Program-made: the position numbers and the translations under genes
In this document: one piece after another, positions 1 to 11,720 of the stretch
How positions within the stretch are numbered: the first letter of the stretch is position 1
Layout of the letters: the number at the start of each line of letters is the position of its first letter
The notes under the pieces: generated by a model
What the model was told of the DNA's origin: nothing
Seen by the model: the letters and a program-made list of their open reading frames with translations, nothing else
Database searches by the model: none
Assembly: GCF_019320115.1 (NCBI RefSeq)
Contig: NC_089595.1
Span: 111,802,461 to 111,866,460 of the forward strand
DNA length: 64,000 nt
Direction of reading: 5' to 3'
Source: Miscanthus floridulus
Lineage: Eukaryota; Streptophyta; Magnoliopsida; Poales; Poaceae

Positions 1-573
1 CCTAGGACAAACGGTCAAGTAGAACGTGCCAACGGCATGATCCTATAGGGCCTCAAGCTAAGAATATATAACCGGTTGAAGAAATTTGGCAAGAAATGGC
101 TTACCGAACTCCCATCAGTCATCTGGAACCTAAGGAACAATCTGAGCTGAGCCACGGGGTTCACACTGTTCTTCCTAGTCTATGGAGCCAAGGCCATCCT
201 CCCCACTAACTTAGAATACGGTTCCCCAAGGCTACAAGCCTACAACGAGCAAAGCAACCGCACCACCCGTGAGGACGCCCTCGACCAACTGGAAGAAGCC
301 CGAGATGTCGCGCTGCTACACTTAGCCAGGTACCAGCAAGCCCTACGACGCTACCAAGCCCGACGCATTCGGAGCCGAGACCTGAAAGTGGGTGACCTGG
401 TGCTGAGACTGAGGCAGAGCAACAAGGGCCGCCACAAGCTGACCCCACCATAGGAAGGGCCGTACATCGTCACCCAAGTGCTAAAGCCCAGAACCTACAA
501 GCTAGCCAACGAAAAGGGAGAAATCCTCACCAACGCTTGGAACATAGAACAGCTACGTCGTTTCTACCCTTAA
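1..573 (+). pseudogene. Ty3/gypsy integrase C-terminal end (left element copy)
   Basis: This is the 3' end of a gypsy polyprotein, entering from outside the window. Read from base 1 it shows the integrase E-motif region (NGQVERANG-like), then the C-terminal integrase tail with the basic 'GDLVLR' stretch, ending in TAA at 571-573. The first ~263 bases align without gaps to 12507-12769 of the right element copy, at roughly 93% identity by eye. Three in-frame stops break it (46-48 TAG, 148-150 TGA, 451-453 TAG). The right copy has CAG at the first site, so that stop is a C-to-T change. It is a dead copy; the catalytic core lies outside the window. Confidence 0.9.
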
Positions 574-1346
574 ATTTCCAAGCATTGTATACTTTGTTTC
601 TCGAAACACGTTAAAGAAGCATTCTTTAGTTGTTCTAATTTTTCGAGAAACCCCCCATCAACGGGACTCTGTCATGTACTACGACAAATCGATTGTAAAA
701 AAACTAAGGACCAAAGGTTCACCTCGAAGGTAAAAGGTCGGCCGAGTTGCGAGACAGCCTACGCCTCTGGGCTACGGCAGCTCCCTCACCACCTTTCGCC
801 CGAAGGTCAGCTTAGGCTCCGAGGAAGTTTTTTGCAAAGGACTTGTCTAAAAACGGGACAGAGGGCAAATGCTTTATGATAATGCTTCAAGCGAGACTCG
901 GCTCTGCATTTGCAGAATCAAGCCTCCCTCGGGGGCTAGGAAGGGGGAACCCCCCTAAGTCCTAGACACCATTTTTTAATCGTTTTTCGAATGAATAAAT
1001 TTCTACGCCAAACCCTCTAGCATGCTCTGACAGATCGATTGTGAAAAAACCTAAGGACCAAAAGTCTGTCTCAGGGCCAAAAGGCTAGCCGAGCCGCGAG
1101 AATGACCTACGCCTCCAGGCTACGGCAACTCCCTCACCACCTTTTACCCAAGGGGCAGCTTAGGCTCCAAGGAAGTTTTCTGCAAATGATATGATCGGAG
1201 GTGAGACAGAGGGCTGAGGCTCGGAAATACAAAAAAACGATTAAAAAGCGTATACACATGAGTACTGAAAAGGCCTCGACGACCACGAGCGTTATGGCAC
1301 AACGGCGCAAAATCCTAATCTGTTACATGGCCCTTTTTGGCCCAGG
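574..1346 (+). repeat. Gypsy 3' non-coding region with two direct repeats
   Basis: No coding sequence is visible on the plus strand. A ~170-bp segment starting near 665 (CGATTGTAAAAAAAC...) recurs near 1023, with the same order of motifs (CTACGCCTC, CCCTCACCACCTTT, CAGCTTAGGCTCC). This gives two direct repeats about 357 bp apart. It is part of the long post-integrase region of the left gypsy copy and lies just downstream of the antisense gene's stop. Confidence 0.7.
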
Positions 1347-4300
1347 TCAAGGCTCAGGGTCTCCTGCGTTGGCGGATGGCGAGGGAGGAACCACCTCCTC
1401 CTTGAACAAACTGGCCAGTGCCGTGCTAGGGGCCTCAGCCGCCTCCTCTAGCTTCATGACCTCCTCCTTGGCCTCCCTGGCATCCTTGGCCAAGACATAA
1501 CTGTCACTGATGGCTTCGAGGTCGACGCCAGCGTAGTGCGAAGAGACAATGGCCAGGGCGCGCTTGACACCTGTGTGTAACACCCCTCGGAGTCGCTAGC
1601 GCGCTTGGCCGATCAACGCAGTCAGGTAGCTCCTAAGGGAGCTGCCTAATTCGACCCCCTCTACCTCTAGGGCCTCGCAGACGGTACGGGCGGCGCTCTG
1701 CAATGTGTCGTGCTCACTGATCTCGGCCTCGAGCACCAACTACATAGCAACAGAGGCCTCGGTTAACCGGGAGACCTCCTCCTCCAACCCTGTGCCAAAA
1801 CAAGTAGGATGGGGTTAAGCGTCAAAGAAAATAAGCCAAACAGGGGCGAGAGGCCTATGGGACTCACCCTTGGCTTTCTCTTCCCAGCGTCGGACCTCAA
1901 CCCGAGAGACCTCGGCCTTCTCCTTCCAACACTGGACCTCGACCCGAGAGGCCTTGGCTGCTCTGGAAGCCTCCTTCTCCAGTTCTGCATCACGACAGGA
2001 AGTTAGGGGTCGAACGCATGAAAAACAAATAAAACAAGGGGAATAGGGCTCACCCTCGGCCTTTTCTTCCATTTTAGGGCCTCGACCCGGGAGGCCTCGG
2101 CCACCTTGAGGGCCTCGACCTGGGCACCCTTCGTCAGCAGGTGCGCGCTCTGCTCTGCACCCAGCTGCCTAGCAATGGCCTTGGCGTTGGCCGTCGCTTC
2201 TGCAGCCTGGGACCTAAAGGCATCCTGATCACTAGCCACCCGGGTTAGCTCCTCCTCCAACTCCTTGACCCGCGCCATGTCCACCTCGGCCTTCACATCA
2301 GCACAGCGAAGGCGGAGGTCCTCTGCCTCCGCGCTCTACGCCGACAGAAGCTCGTTGGCATGGGCAAGCAGCTCCCTCTACCGCTAGAGCTGATCCCAGA
2401 CGTCCCTCTCCCCCCGAAGGAACAACGACTTCCCGAGGGACCGGGCCTCGAGCTCCTGGATAGGCAAAATAGGAGTCAAGCACTGCGAGAAAACTTGGAG
2501 AGAGACGACACCGCACGAGAAAAGAAGGTGCATACCTGGGCAACCCCGGGCAGTTCGTCGGCCATGATGGACAGCGCTGTCCGCAGCGACCGCTCCGCCA
2601 GACGGCGGTATTGCTCGAAGGTGTCCCAACAACCCCCCTCGGCCACGTCCTCGAGGGCGAACAGGGGCTCCCCCTCGGGGTCGTCCCGGCTCTGCCACAA
2701 GACATGCGGGTGATCCCACCCGCGGGGCTCGGGTTGTACTCGCACAAGGGCTGCGCTTCCCTCGCCAGAGGTCAGAGACGGCTGCTCCACGGTGCTGGCC
2801 ACCCTAGCATCGGCCACCTCCTTCCCCCGGGAAGTTTCATCGGAGGAGATCGAGCGGACCTCCACTTCTAGGGCGCTCTCCTGCAACGGCAGCGCGCCTT
2901 GGACCGGCGGCGGTATGGAGGCTTCCCTTGCCTCTGTCTCCGCTTCCTGGGCCGCTGGCTTCGCCGTGCTCACGCCGGCCCCCGCCACCCCAGCCTCGGC
3001 GGTCTTGGGGGCTCCAGTCCCCACCACTTCGGCCCTGGTGGTCCCGGGCGCCTCGGCCTCCATTGCCTTGGCCTCGAAAGTTTGGGGGGCCTCGACCTCG
3101 CCCTCGGTGGCCTCGGCAACTAAGGGTGCCTCGGCCTTGCGGGGCGCAGGCTCCCCCTCCTCTGCTTGCTCTGTGGCCACCTCGGTAGCCCCTCCCCGGA
3201 CGACCAGCTCCTACGCCTCCACCACCCCTTGGGCGGTGGAGTCGGTGCCCACCTTGAGCGACTTACGCGGCGCCAGGGCGGGCACTTCCGCCTGACGCTT
3301 CCGACTGAAGGCAAAGCATGGTCAGCATACGACCAAAGGATGAGCGGGAGATGCTAAAAACTTCACTGACAAAATACTCACCTCGAGTGGATGATCAACC
3401 GCTTCATCACCGTGTCCCTCCTCCGCAACAGCGGCGGTGGCACGGCCCCCGTGTCTGCCGGTGTCGGCCAGCCCTCGCCAGACTCCGGCGAACCTTCGAC
3501 CCTCTGCGGAAGCAGTCGAGTCGCCTTCGCCATTGCCCGTTCCACATCCGCTGTTGAGCCCACCAGGCTGACGGCACGCTTCCCTAACACCCATGCCTCG
3601 GGTGTGTTAGCCTCGGCCCCGGGGCGGGCGATCGCTGGGCCGCTCGCCGACGCCCCGGGTGCTATCTCCCTGATGTCAGGGAGACGGTCTAGGGGACCCT
3701 GCCCCACCTCGCTGTCGTCATCATCGCTCGAAGAGTCCACCGACGACGATGATGGAGACGGCTCCACCGAGAGACCCTCGTGCCTCTACTTCCGGCGACG
3801 TCTCTCCAACTCTTCGCGCTCAAGGTTCTTCCTCTTGCGCTTTGCCTCCTCGGCATCCTTCCGCTTCTTCTGTGCCATGGCATGCGCCCTGTTCGCCGCC
3901 TGCTGCTCTACGTCCTCGGGAACAGGCGACGGGGAGGCTCGCACGTCCCTCATCCCCTGTAGAAACGGCGAATACAAATAAGGGAATAGGCAACGAGGAG
4001 GAACGAGGAGGCCTCGGGGGCCACAGCGGCGCGTGACTCACCAAAGAAAGGTACCCCGGTGACGACCGCATCAGGAACAGGGACAGGCCACTAATCTTCA
4101 GTCGCCCCTCGACCACCTCTCTCACCCGGCGCAGAACCTCTTCATCGGAGACGACTGCGGCAGACATCCAGATGCCATCGATTGGCTCGTCCGGCGACAT
4201 CTCGAACAGATGCCGCTGCCACGCCATTAGCAGCAGCACCCTCCAGTGATGGAAGGCCGCCACAACCACAGTCGCCGTAAGGCTGTGGCCGCACAGCCTC

Positions 4301-4946
4301 TCCAGCGCCTCCAGAAGCGGCCGCAGCTTGGGCTGATCCTCTTTTGGGACGCCATACCGCCACTGCTTCGGCTGGCTCTCCACGACCTGCCTAGTGTAGG
4401 GGGAAGTCCGCCATCGTCATTGCGGAGGTAGAACCAGCTGGTGTGCCAGCGGCGATTGGATGACGCGAGCTGGGCCAGGACATAAAGGTGCTGCCAATCT
4501 TGGCGCACTTGAAGAGTGCAGCCACCGGCCCTCGTCGCCTTCCTCGTGCCCGTCGACTTGGTAGTGTGCCCCGCCCAAAAGAGGTGAAGCCACAGCTCCC
4601 AATGGGGAGCGATGCCTAGGTACCCCTCGTAGACGGCGACAAAGATTGCCGTCTGCGCAATGGAGTTGGAGCTGAAGTTGTGAAGCTCCACGCCATAGTA
4701 GTGCGGGAGCGCCCACATGAACTGGTCCATCGGCAGGCCGAAACCGCGCTCATGAAAGGACACGAAGCTCACGACGTAGCCATCGCGTGGCCTCGGCTCT
4801 GGCTCGCCCCCCGGAGCAATCCACTCTGGCCTGCTGGGGTCGGTAACCGGGTAGAGGAGGCCATCGTTGACAAGCAACTGCAGCACCTCCACGGTTACGT
4901 CGGACCGCTCCCAAGGATCCACCTAGAGGAGAACGATGCCGGCCAT
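1347..4946 (-). pseudogene. Antisense, intron-containing PF04195 gene carried by the gypsy element
   Basis: A gene-like reading unit runs opposite to the retrotransposon. It starts at an ATG at 4946 (MAGIVLL) and ends at TGA 1347-1349. The first exon carries the 'putative gypsy type transposon' domain (Pfam PF04195, Transposase_28), recognisable from motifs such as FVSFHERGFGLP, LPHYYGVELHNF and EGYLGIAPHWELW. Later exons are acidic/serine-rich, then a long coiled coil (ELEEELTRVASDQDAF), then a conserved tail (GVKRALAIVSSHYAGVD). Minus-strand GT...AG introns fit at about 4041-3957, 3381-3305, 2535-2483, 2053-1985 and 1867-1790; the 53-base third intron is unusually short. Breaks seen: several TAG stops, most fitting glutamine codons (for example just after the start, near 3774, 3212, 2390 and 2340), and a one-base loss in a C-run near 4400. 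The family's function is not known; it is typical of the 3' region of some grass gypsy elements. Splice sites were read by eye. Confidence 0.75.
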
Positions 4947-5104
4947 GAGTGCGGTGGAGAATGCGACTACGGCGGTAAGGCTCGCTCTCTCCCTCTCTTC
5001 CTCCCCCTTCTCCCTTCTTCTCCCCGATGCTCTCTGTTCTTAGCAATGGCTCGAGGGCAGCAAAAGCGGATGCAGGTAGGGTAAGGAGGAGAGGGGGACG
5101 AGGC

Positions 5105-5121
5105 TCGTCACTTATTTATTA
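5105..5121 (-). promoter_or_regulatory. Candidate TATA-like box for the antisense gene
   Basis: Reading the minus strand, an AT-rich ATAATAAATAA block stands in GC-rich surroundings about 160 bases upstream of the antisense ATG (4946). It is followed by a CT-rich leader (about 5100-4960). This fits a core promoter with a 5' leader. It is an inference from position and composition only. Confidence 0.3.
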
Positions 5122-5392
5122 TGCAGGAAGGGGGCGAAATAGATGGGCGACGAAATCGGGGAAGTTTCCCTCAAATCGGATACAGTTATCTAGATTCGAT
5201 TTTACCGCCCACGCATCCACCTTTTCCTCATTAATCACATGCATAGTTATGTCCTGTCCGCTGACACCGCATCATGTCCGACAGCAGCAGCAGCAGGCGC
5301 CGTTTCACCTCCCCGAAAAAACCGTCTCAAAAGGTGCGCCTGCCGTTGTCAGCCGACGGGAGGGAAATATCCCCCACCCGACTCCTTTCAGA

Positions 5393-7100
5393 CGAAGGAA
5401 CTAGGCACCGAGCCCGCTACGGTCCAGGGGTTCGAAGGCTAGGCCCTCGAGGGTTTCGACAGCCGTCCTAGGACAACAGAGTCAAGGACAACTATGGGCA
5501 AGCCCGTACATGGCCAAGGCCTGAGCAAGCGATCGCTCGGGATGCCCTAAGTCGTGTTCGAGACCGGCTAGGAGGTCTCCGAATGGGATCCCACCGTAGG
5601 GAGGCATCGAGCCCCCAGGGTCAATCGAACGGCCCTGGGACCCACTAGAGAAGCCCTCTGGTACTTTTGGAGTGCGTCTCTGGACCGCTAGCCGACCCCT
5701 ATCGAATGGGGCACGGGCCTCCACTCGGACTTACCCGATAACAGCTCACCGAAAGTGTCACCGCTCGTGCCCACCGAGGGTAGCCTGGCATATTCCACCT
5801 CTCCTTCTGAACGAAAAGGATGCGTGAGGGTTGCACAAAAAGCTAGGGGAACTCCTGATCGCCCTCTTGCTCCGTGCAGAGGCTCGGGGGCTCTTCCTGC
5901 AACCTTGCTAAGACCTAGCGACCCAGACTCGCACTCGAGGGTCCGGCAAACAATCCCTCCTTCCAAACGAAAAGGATGCGCGAGGGTCGCACAAAAAGCC
6001 AGGAGAACTCCTGATCGCCCTCTCACTCCATGCGGAGGCTCGGGGGCTCTTCCTGCAACCTTGCCGAGACCCAGCGACCCAGGCTCGCGCTCAAGGGTCT
6101 GGCGAACAACCCCTCCTTCCGAACGAAAAGGATGCGCGAGGGTCGCACAAAAATAGGGAGAGCTCCAGATCGCCCTCTTGCTCCGTGCAGAGGGGGGCTC
6201 TTCCTGCAACCATGCCGAGACCCAGCGACCCATGCTTGCACCCGAGGGCTCTACATACAACCCCTCCTTTTGAAAAGGATATGCGAGGGTTGCATAAAAA
6301 CTGCACCCAGGACAAAGACAAGCAACCCAATCCCGTGCTCAAAAGCTCGGAAAAACGCGATGAAGGGCACCGAGCCCGTTACGGTCTAGGGGTTCGAAGG
6401 CTGGGCCCCCCAAGGTTTTGACAGCCGCCCCAGGACAACAGAGTCAGGGATGACTATGGGCGAGCCCGTACATGGTCGAGGCCCGAGCAAGCGATTGCTT
6501 GGGATGCCCTAAGTCGTATCCGAGACTAGCAGGGAGGTCTCCGAATGGGATCCCACCGTAGGGAGGCATCGAGCCCCTAGGGCTACTCGAACGGCCCTGG
6601 GACCCACTAGAGAAGCCCTCTGGTACTTTTGGAGTGCGTCTCTGGACTGCTAGCCAACCCCTATCGAATGGGGCACGGGCCTCCACTCAGACTTACCTGA
6701 TAACAGCTCATCGGAGGTGTCATTGCTCGCGCCCATCGAGGGTAACCTGGCATACTCCACCCCTCCTTCCAAATGAAAAGAATGCACGAGGGCCGTACAA
6801 AAAGCCAGGGGAATTCCTGATCACCCTCTAGCTCCGCGTAGAGGCTCGGGGGCTCTTCCTACACCGAGCCAAGACCCAGCGATCCAAACTCGCACTCAGG
6901 GGCTCGGTAAACGCGATAAAACCCCTCACTCGAAAGGGAAAAAGCCCTTGAAGGAATGAAACCACTCCTCCAGGGCCTCGGGGGCTACACCCGGCGGGTG
7001 CGCTCGCGCGCACCTCTCGAAGCCTCGAGTATGAAACACCATCCCACTAGGAACTACCGCGAGCTAAGTCTCATTAAAACCTCAGGGAGAGTGCTCACAC
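5393..7100 (+). repeat. Nested tandem repeats: ~965-bp unit (about 1.8 copies) holding 156-bp units
   Basis: A segment beginning near 5403 (CACCGAGCCCG, GGGGTTCGAAGGCT, CAGAGTCA) recurs near 6367 in the same order, so a ~965-bp unit is present about 1.8 times. Inside the first unit a smaller repeat starts with TCCTTCNNAACGAAAAGGATG at about 5802, 5958, 6114 and, degraded, 6265, spaced 156, 156 and 151 bp. Each small unit carries the phrase GCTCGGGGGCTCTTCCT, which resembles the polypurine tract just before the LTR. Short open frames here are artefacts of the repeat. It is non-coding DNA of the left gypsy copy. Confidence 0.85.
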
Positions 7101-7107
7101 TCCCCCC

Positions 7108-7123
7108 GAGGCTCGGGGGCTAC
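7108..7123 (+). promoter_or_regulatory. Polypurine tract of the left gypsy copy
   Basis: GAGGCTCGGGGGCTAC lies immediately before the LTR start TGTCGG. It is the expected plus-strand priming site, and shows that the LTR serves as the 3' LTR of the left internal region. Confidence 0.75.
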
Positions 7124-8429
7124 TGTCGGATACCATAAAAAGGGGTACCCTAAGCAAGAACCAAAAAAACTGCTTAGACCTTGTAAATATCGAAGCCAAC
7201 TAACAACCACGGGCCTCGGTCGATTCTCCAATTCACTCGAGGCCCCCTCGCCACAAGGCCTCGACGAGGTACCAACCCCCCGCCTCGGCCGAGGCCCCCT
7301 CGATCGAGGCCCCAAACCGCAAGGCCTCGGACGAGTTGCCAGTTCTCTGATTCACCCGAGGCCCCGCGCATAGGGCCTCAGACAAAGCACCGATTCTCCG
7401 CCTCGCGCGAGGCCGGCTCGGCAACAACCCCGCCGCCTCCGCCTTGACCAACTCTGCTGACAAAACGTCACACGTCCAACCACCACCACAACACCATCCA
7501 CATGTTGGCGTAGTACAGCGGAGTGGCCGACAGGATGGGAGACAAGACTGGGCAGGGGTTACCGGCCACTGTGCTCGGCATTGTGCCCATAACTAACGTC
7601 TGTACCACACTGTGCCACTAACTCTTGCTCCGAGAACAGCACGGCATGGGGAGCCGCGTCCGGGTAACTGTAGTCTTGGAATCAATGCTCAGGACCAACT
7701 GCTCCCTCCAAGCCTTGGTAATCCGCTTCAGGGTCTCAGCAGCCTCGGGATTCACGTCCGCCGAGCCCCCCACGATGGCTTGGCCTCGGCACTGGCTGAG
7801 CCTCTGCTCTTTACATCGTCAACGCATAGCGACCGGCACGTCCCCCACCATGCCCTGCATCAAGTAGTCACTGGAGCTCCCACGTCACACAGGATCGGGT
7901 GTGACCGGCGCGTTGCTCCAGTACATCAAGGACAGGGCCGCTCCATCGACCATACCACCACAGTAGCAAGCTACAGGGCTCGGACATGCCATCTCCGCTT
8001 ACAGGATGCTGCATACCAAACACATGAATCACCCTGGTCCCTCCTACAACTATAAAAGGGAGTGACCGGGGCCATTTCTAGACACGAACACATGCATAGA
8101 CGGGTAGAAGGATAGGCGAGATAGACAAACACACGCTCGTCCCCCTATATCACACACACTTCCCTGTTGCCTAAGATCAACATCTCAAGCAATCCACACC
8201 GTTTCACGCAGAGACCTGGGACTAGCTCCCTCTCTCGCTGTGCTTGTAAACCCCTACTACGAGCACCTCGATGCAAGGAATACGAGATCGCTTTTTCAGA
8301 CTGGACGTAGGGCACCTCTTGCCCGAACCAGTATAAACCTTGTGTCTCTTTGCATCACCATCTGAGATTAGAGGCACGCAGTATAAATTCACTCATTGGT
8401 TGAGGACCCCCCGGTCCAAAACACCGACA
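7124..8429 (+). mobile_element. Ty3/gypsy LTR (1306 bp) shared by the two element copies
   Basis: The LTR starts TGTCGG and ends CCGACA, a perfect 6-base terminal inverted repeat. A polypurine tract precedes it and a primer-binding site (TTGGCGC at 8431) follows it, so it acts as 3' LTR for the sequence on its left and 5' LTR for that on its right. The first 300 bases are built of GC-rich CCTCG/GAGG clusters. A TATA box (ACTATAAAAGGG, TATA at 8051) places transcription start near 8080, so U3 would be about 950 bases. No second LTR of this family is in the window, so insertion age cannot be estimated. Confidence 0.9.
8051..8058 (+). promoter_or_regulatory. TATA box in the gypsy LTR
   Basis: TATAAAAG at 8051 in the last third of the LTR, the usual position of the LTR promoter. 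Whether it is active cannot be judged. Confidence 0.6.
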
Positions 8430-8447
8430 GTTGGCGCATCAGGTAGG
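8430..8447 (+). promoter_or_regulatory. Gypsy primer-binding site
   Basis: GTTGGCGCATCAGGTAGG directly follows the LTR end CCGACA. Grass elements of this type commonly show a very similar sequence here. It marks where a tRNA primes minus-strand synthesis. The tRNA was not identified. Confidence 0.65.
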
Positions 8448-8489
8448 GGATATACTACGTGTTAGCATCATCATCCCAACAAGTTCTGG

Positions 8490-9833
8490 ATGGCAGACCC
8501 CGTGCGACCACTACATCTCGGCACGGTGATCTGGTTCGGGAGCCTAGAGTTCATGTCTCTAGGATATGGGTACAACATGGTACTTCTCACACCCCGAGCC
8601 CCAGCAACCGAGGACAACATCATAGACCCGCAGCCCAGGCGCAGGCAGTGCCCGGACCACGGCTCTCGTCGCGCTCGCCAGGCACGATGCGAGCAGGACC
8701 ACCCCGACACCACGCGGGCTCAGAGCAACGCGCCACGCTCCGTCGGCACCCCGTGCCCGGATGTTGGTAAAGAGTCCCTAGCTGGGGACCTGTCTAACTT
8801 AAGCCTGGGCAAGGGAAAGACGCCTATGGCGCACGACGACGCCCCATCATCAAGCTCTGTCCCGCCACCTCCTGAGGAGTCAGCTCTGGTGGAGCGAAAC
8901 CCGACGATAGCACCATCCCCGTACCCCTTCAGGTTGATCAATGCAGCCGCCGTCTTCGCTTCCGCCTATGCTTCCGCTCACGCGAAGCCCTCAGGATGCC
9001 CTCAGGATGACAAGGATGACGGGTTCCCCGAGGTTCACAACGCCTTCATGATCTTTGGCGGGCCCTCGACGTGCCTCACGGCGCGTCAGCGAAAGAGGGA
9101 GCGCCGGGAGGTCTTCTCGGTCAAGGTGGCCACTCCCCGATACCTTGAATGGTCTCGGGAGGCGATCACCTTTGATCGGGATGACCACCCCGATTATGTC
9201 CCAAACCCCGGGCAGTATCGACTCGTCGTTGACCCTATCGTTGGCAACACCCAGCTCACCAAGGTGCTTATGGATGGAGGCAGCGGCCTCAACATCCTCT
9301 ACATCAACACCCTAGAGCTCCTGGAGCTCGATCAGTCACGGCTTCGAGGCGGTGGCGCACCCTTCCACGGCGTCATGCCGGGGAAGCGCACGCGACCCCT
9401 TGGGCGCATCGACTTACCCGTCTGCTTCGGCACTCCCTCCAACTACCGCAAGGAGGTCCTCACCTTCGAATTGGTTGGGTTCAAGGGGGCCTATCACGCC
9501 ATCTTGGGGCGCCCGTGCTACGCCAAGTTCATGGCAGTCCCCAACTACACCTACCTCAAGCTCAAGATACCGGGTCCCAACGGCGTCATCACTGTCGAGT
9601 CCACGTACGAGCATGCATACGACTGCGACATCGAATGCATCGAGTATGCCGAGGCTCTCGTGGAGGCCGAGACCCTCATCGTCAACTTCGACCAGCTTGG
9701 CAGCGAGGCGCCCGACACCAAGCATCGTGCCGGGACTTTTGAGCCCGCAGCGGTTGTCAAGCTCGTCCCGATCGACCCCGCTTGCCCCGACGGCCGAGCG
9801 CTGAAGGTCAGCGCCACCCTCGACAGCAAATAG
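8490..9833 (+). pseudogene. Gypsy gag remnant plus aspartic protease (right copy)
   Basis: An open frame of 447 codons. The first ~170 residues are a low-complexity remnant with no capsid domain and no CCHC zinc knuckle, so most of gag appears deleted. From about residue 195 the pre-protease and protease region is clear: 'ARQRKRERREVFSV', then the active-site motif MDGGSGLN near residue 264, a flap region, and the second protease half ending 'AILGRPCYAKFM'. The frame stops at TAG 9831-9833, where related elements usually keep a glutamine. The next frame (RT) continues in the same phase. Without gag the copy could not form particles alone. Confidence 0.85.
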
Positions 9834-11720
9834 GAAGCCGTGCTCGTCGACTTTCTCCGCGCGAACGTCGACATGTTCGCGTGGAGTCCCTCGGACATGC
9901 CGGGCATACCGAGGGAGGTCGCTGAGCACGCCTTGGACATCCGGGCTGGCTCCAGGCTGGTAAGGCAGCGCCTACGCCGATTCGACGAGGAGAAGCGTAG
10001 GGCCATCGACGAAGAGGTACAGAAGCTTTTGGTGGCCGGATTCATCAAGGAAGTGTCCCATCCAGAGTGGTTAGCTAATCCTGTATTAGTTAAGAAGAAA
10101 AGTGGCAGGTGGAGGATGTGTGTGGACTACACCAGTTTGAATAAAGCATGTCCGAAAGTTCCATTCCCACTACCTCGAATCGACCAAATCATCGACTCCA
10201 CTGCGGGATGCGAAACCCTTTCCTTCCTTGATGCGTATTCCGGTTACCATCAAATCAAGATGAAAGAATTCGACCAGCTCATGACTTCTTTTATTACTCC
10301 ATTCGGCATGTACTGCTATGTGACTATGTCGTTCAGCCTCAGGAACGCAGGGGCCACGTACCAGCGGTGCATGACCCAGGTCTTTGGCGAGCACATCGGG
10401 TGAACTGTCGAGGCCTATGTGGATGACATCATGGTCAAGTCTAGGAAGGCCAACGATCTCGTCGGCGACTTGGAAGTAGCCTTCAAGTGCCTCAGGGAGA
10501 AGGGTATCAAGCTCAACCCCGAGAAGTGTGTCTTCGGGGTCCCCCGATGCATGCTCTTGGGATTCATAGTCTCAGAGCGCGGCATCGAGGCCAACCCAGA
10601 GAAGGTCTCGGCCGTGACCAACTTGGGACCAATTTGAGACCTCAAAGGAGTGCAGAGGGTCATGGGATGCCTTGCGGCCCTGAGCCGCTTCATCTCGCGC
10701 CTTGGCGAAAAGGGCTTGCCTCTGTATCGCCTCTTGAGAAAATCCGAACACTTTTCTTGGACCCTCGAGGCCGAAGAAGCCCTCACCCAGCTCAAGGCAC
10801 TGCTCTCTAATCCTCCCGTCCTGGTACCGCCAACTAGGGCAGAGGCCCTCTTACTCTACGTCGCCGCAACAACCCAAGTGGTCAGCGCGGCCATAGTGGT
10901 CGAGAGGCGGGAAGAGGGGCATGCTCTACCCATCCAACGACCTGTCTACTTCATCAGCGAAGTGCTCTCCGAGACCAAGACGCGCTACCCCCACGTCTAG
11001 AAGCTGGTTTACGCCATAGTCCTGGCTCGACGCAAGCTGCGTCACTACTTCGAGTCCCACCCGGTGACCATGGTGTCATCTTTCCCCTTGGGAGAGATAA
11101 TCCAAAACCGGGAGGCCTCGGGTAGAATAGCCAAGTGGGCTGTTGAACTCATGGGGGAAGCCCTGTCTTTTGCGCCTCGAAAAGCAATTAAATCCTAGGT
11201 CTTGGCCGACTTTGTGGCTGAATGGACCGACACCCAACTGTCACCTGCTCAAATCTAGGCGGAATGCTGGACTGTGTACTTCGACAGGTCTCTGACGAAG
11301 ACCGGGGCAGGCGCGGGTCTGCTCTTTGTCTTGCCCCTCGGAGTACACATGTGCTACATGATCCGGCTTCACTTCGCCGCCTCCAACAACGTGGCCGAGT
11401 ACGAGGCCCTCGTCAATGGCTTGCAGATCACCATCGAACTTGGAGTACGGCGCCTCAACGTACGAGGCGATTCGCAGCTCGTCGTCGATCAAGTGATGAA
11501 CGAGTCGAACTGCCATGACCCCAAAATGGAAGCGTACTGCAAGTTAGTACGTCGCCTAGAAGACAAGTTCAACGGCCTCGAACTCAACCACATTGCGCGA
11601 AGATTCAATGAGGCCGTGGACGAACTGGCGAAGATGGCGTCGGCACGGGCCCCGGTCCCCCCGAACATCTTTGCTAGAGACCTCCACAAGCCTTCCATCG
11701 ACTACGTCTCGGCGGCGGAG
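9834..11720 (+). pseudogene. Gypsy reverse transcriptase and RNase H (right copy)
   Basis: This continues in frame with the protease. RT motifs are seen in order: LVKKKSGRWRMCVDYTSLNKACP, then the FLDAYSGYHQI block, the FGMYCYVTM block, and the catalytic YVDDIMVKS at about 10417. The thumb/connection region and RNase H follow (YFDRS where FDGS is usual, NVAEYEAL, RGDSQLV), ending near 11720. Nonsense codons occur at 10401 (TGA), 10635 (TGA), 10998 (TAG), 11196 (TAG) and 11256 (TAG). There is no frameshift over the whole 8490-12770 interval. Each stop is explained by one C-to-T change, from CGA or CAG. It is inactive but young enough to keep its frame. Confidence 0.9.

Noticed and set aside
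2298..3295. Plus-strand frames overlapping the antisense PF04195 gene
   Set aside because: Shadows of the minus-strand coding sequence; compositionally biased and without known motifs.
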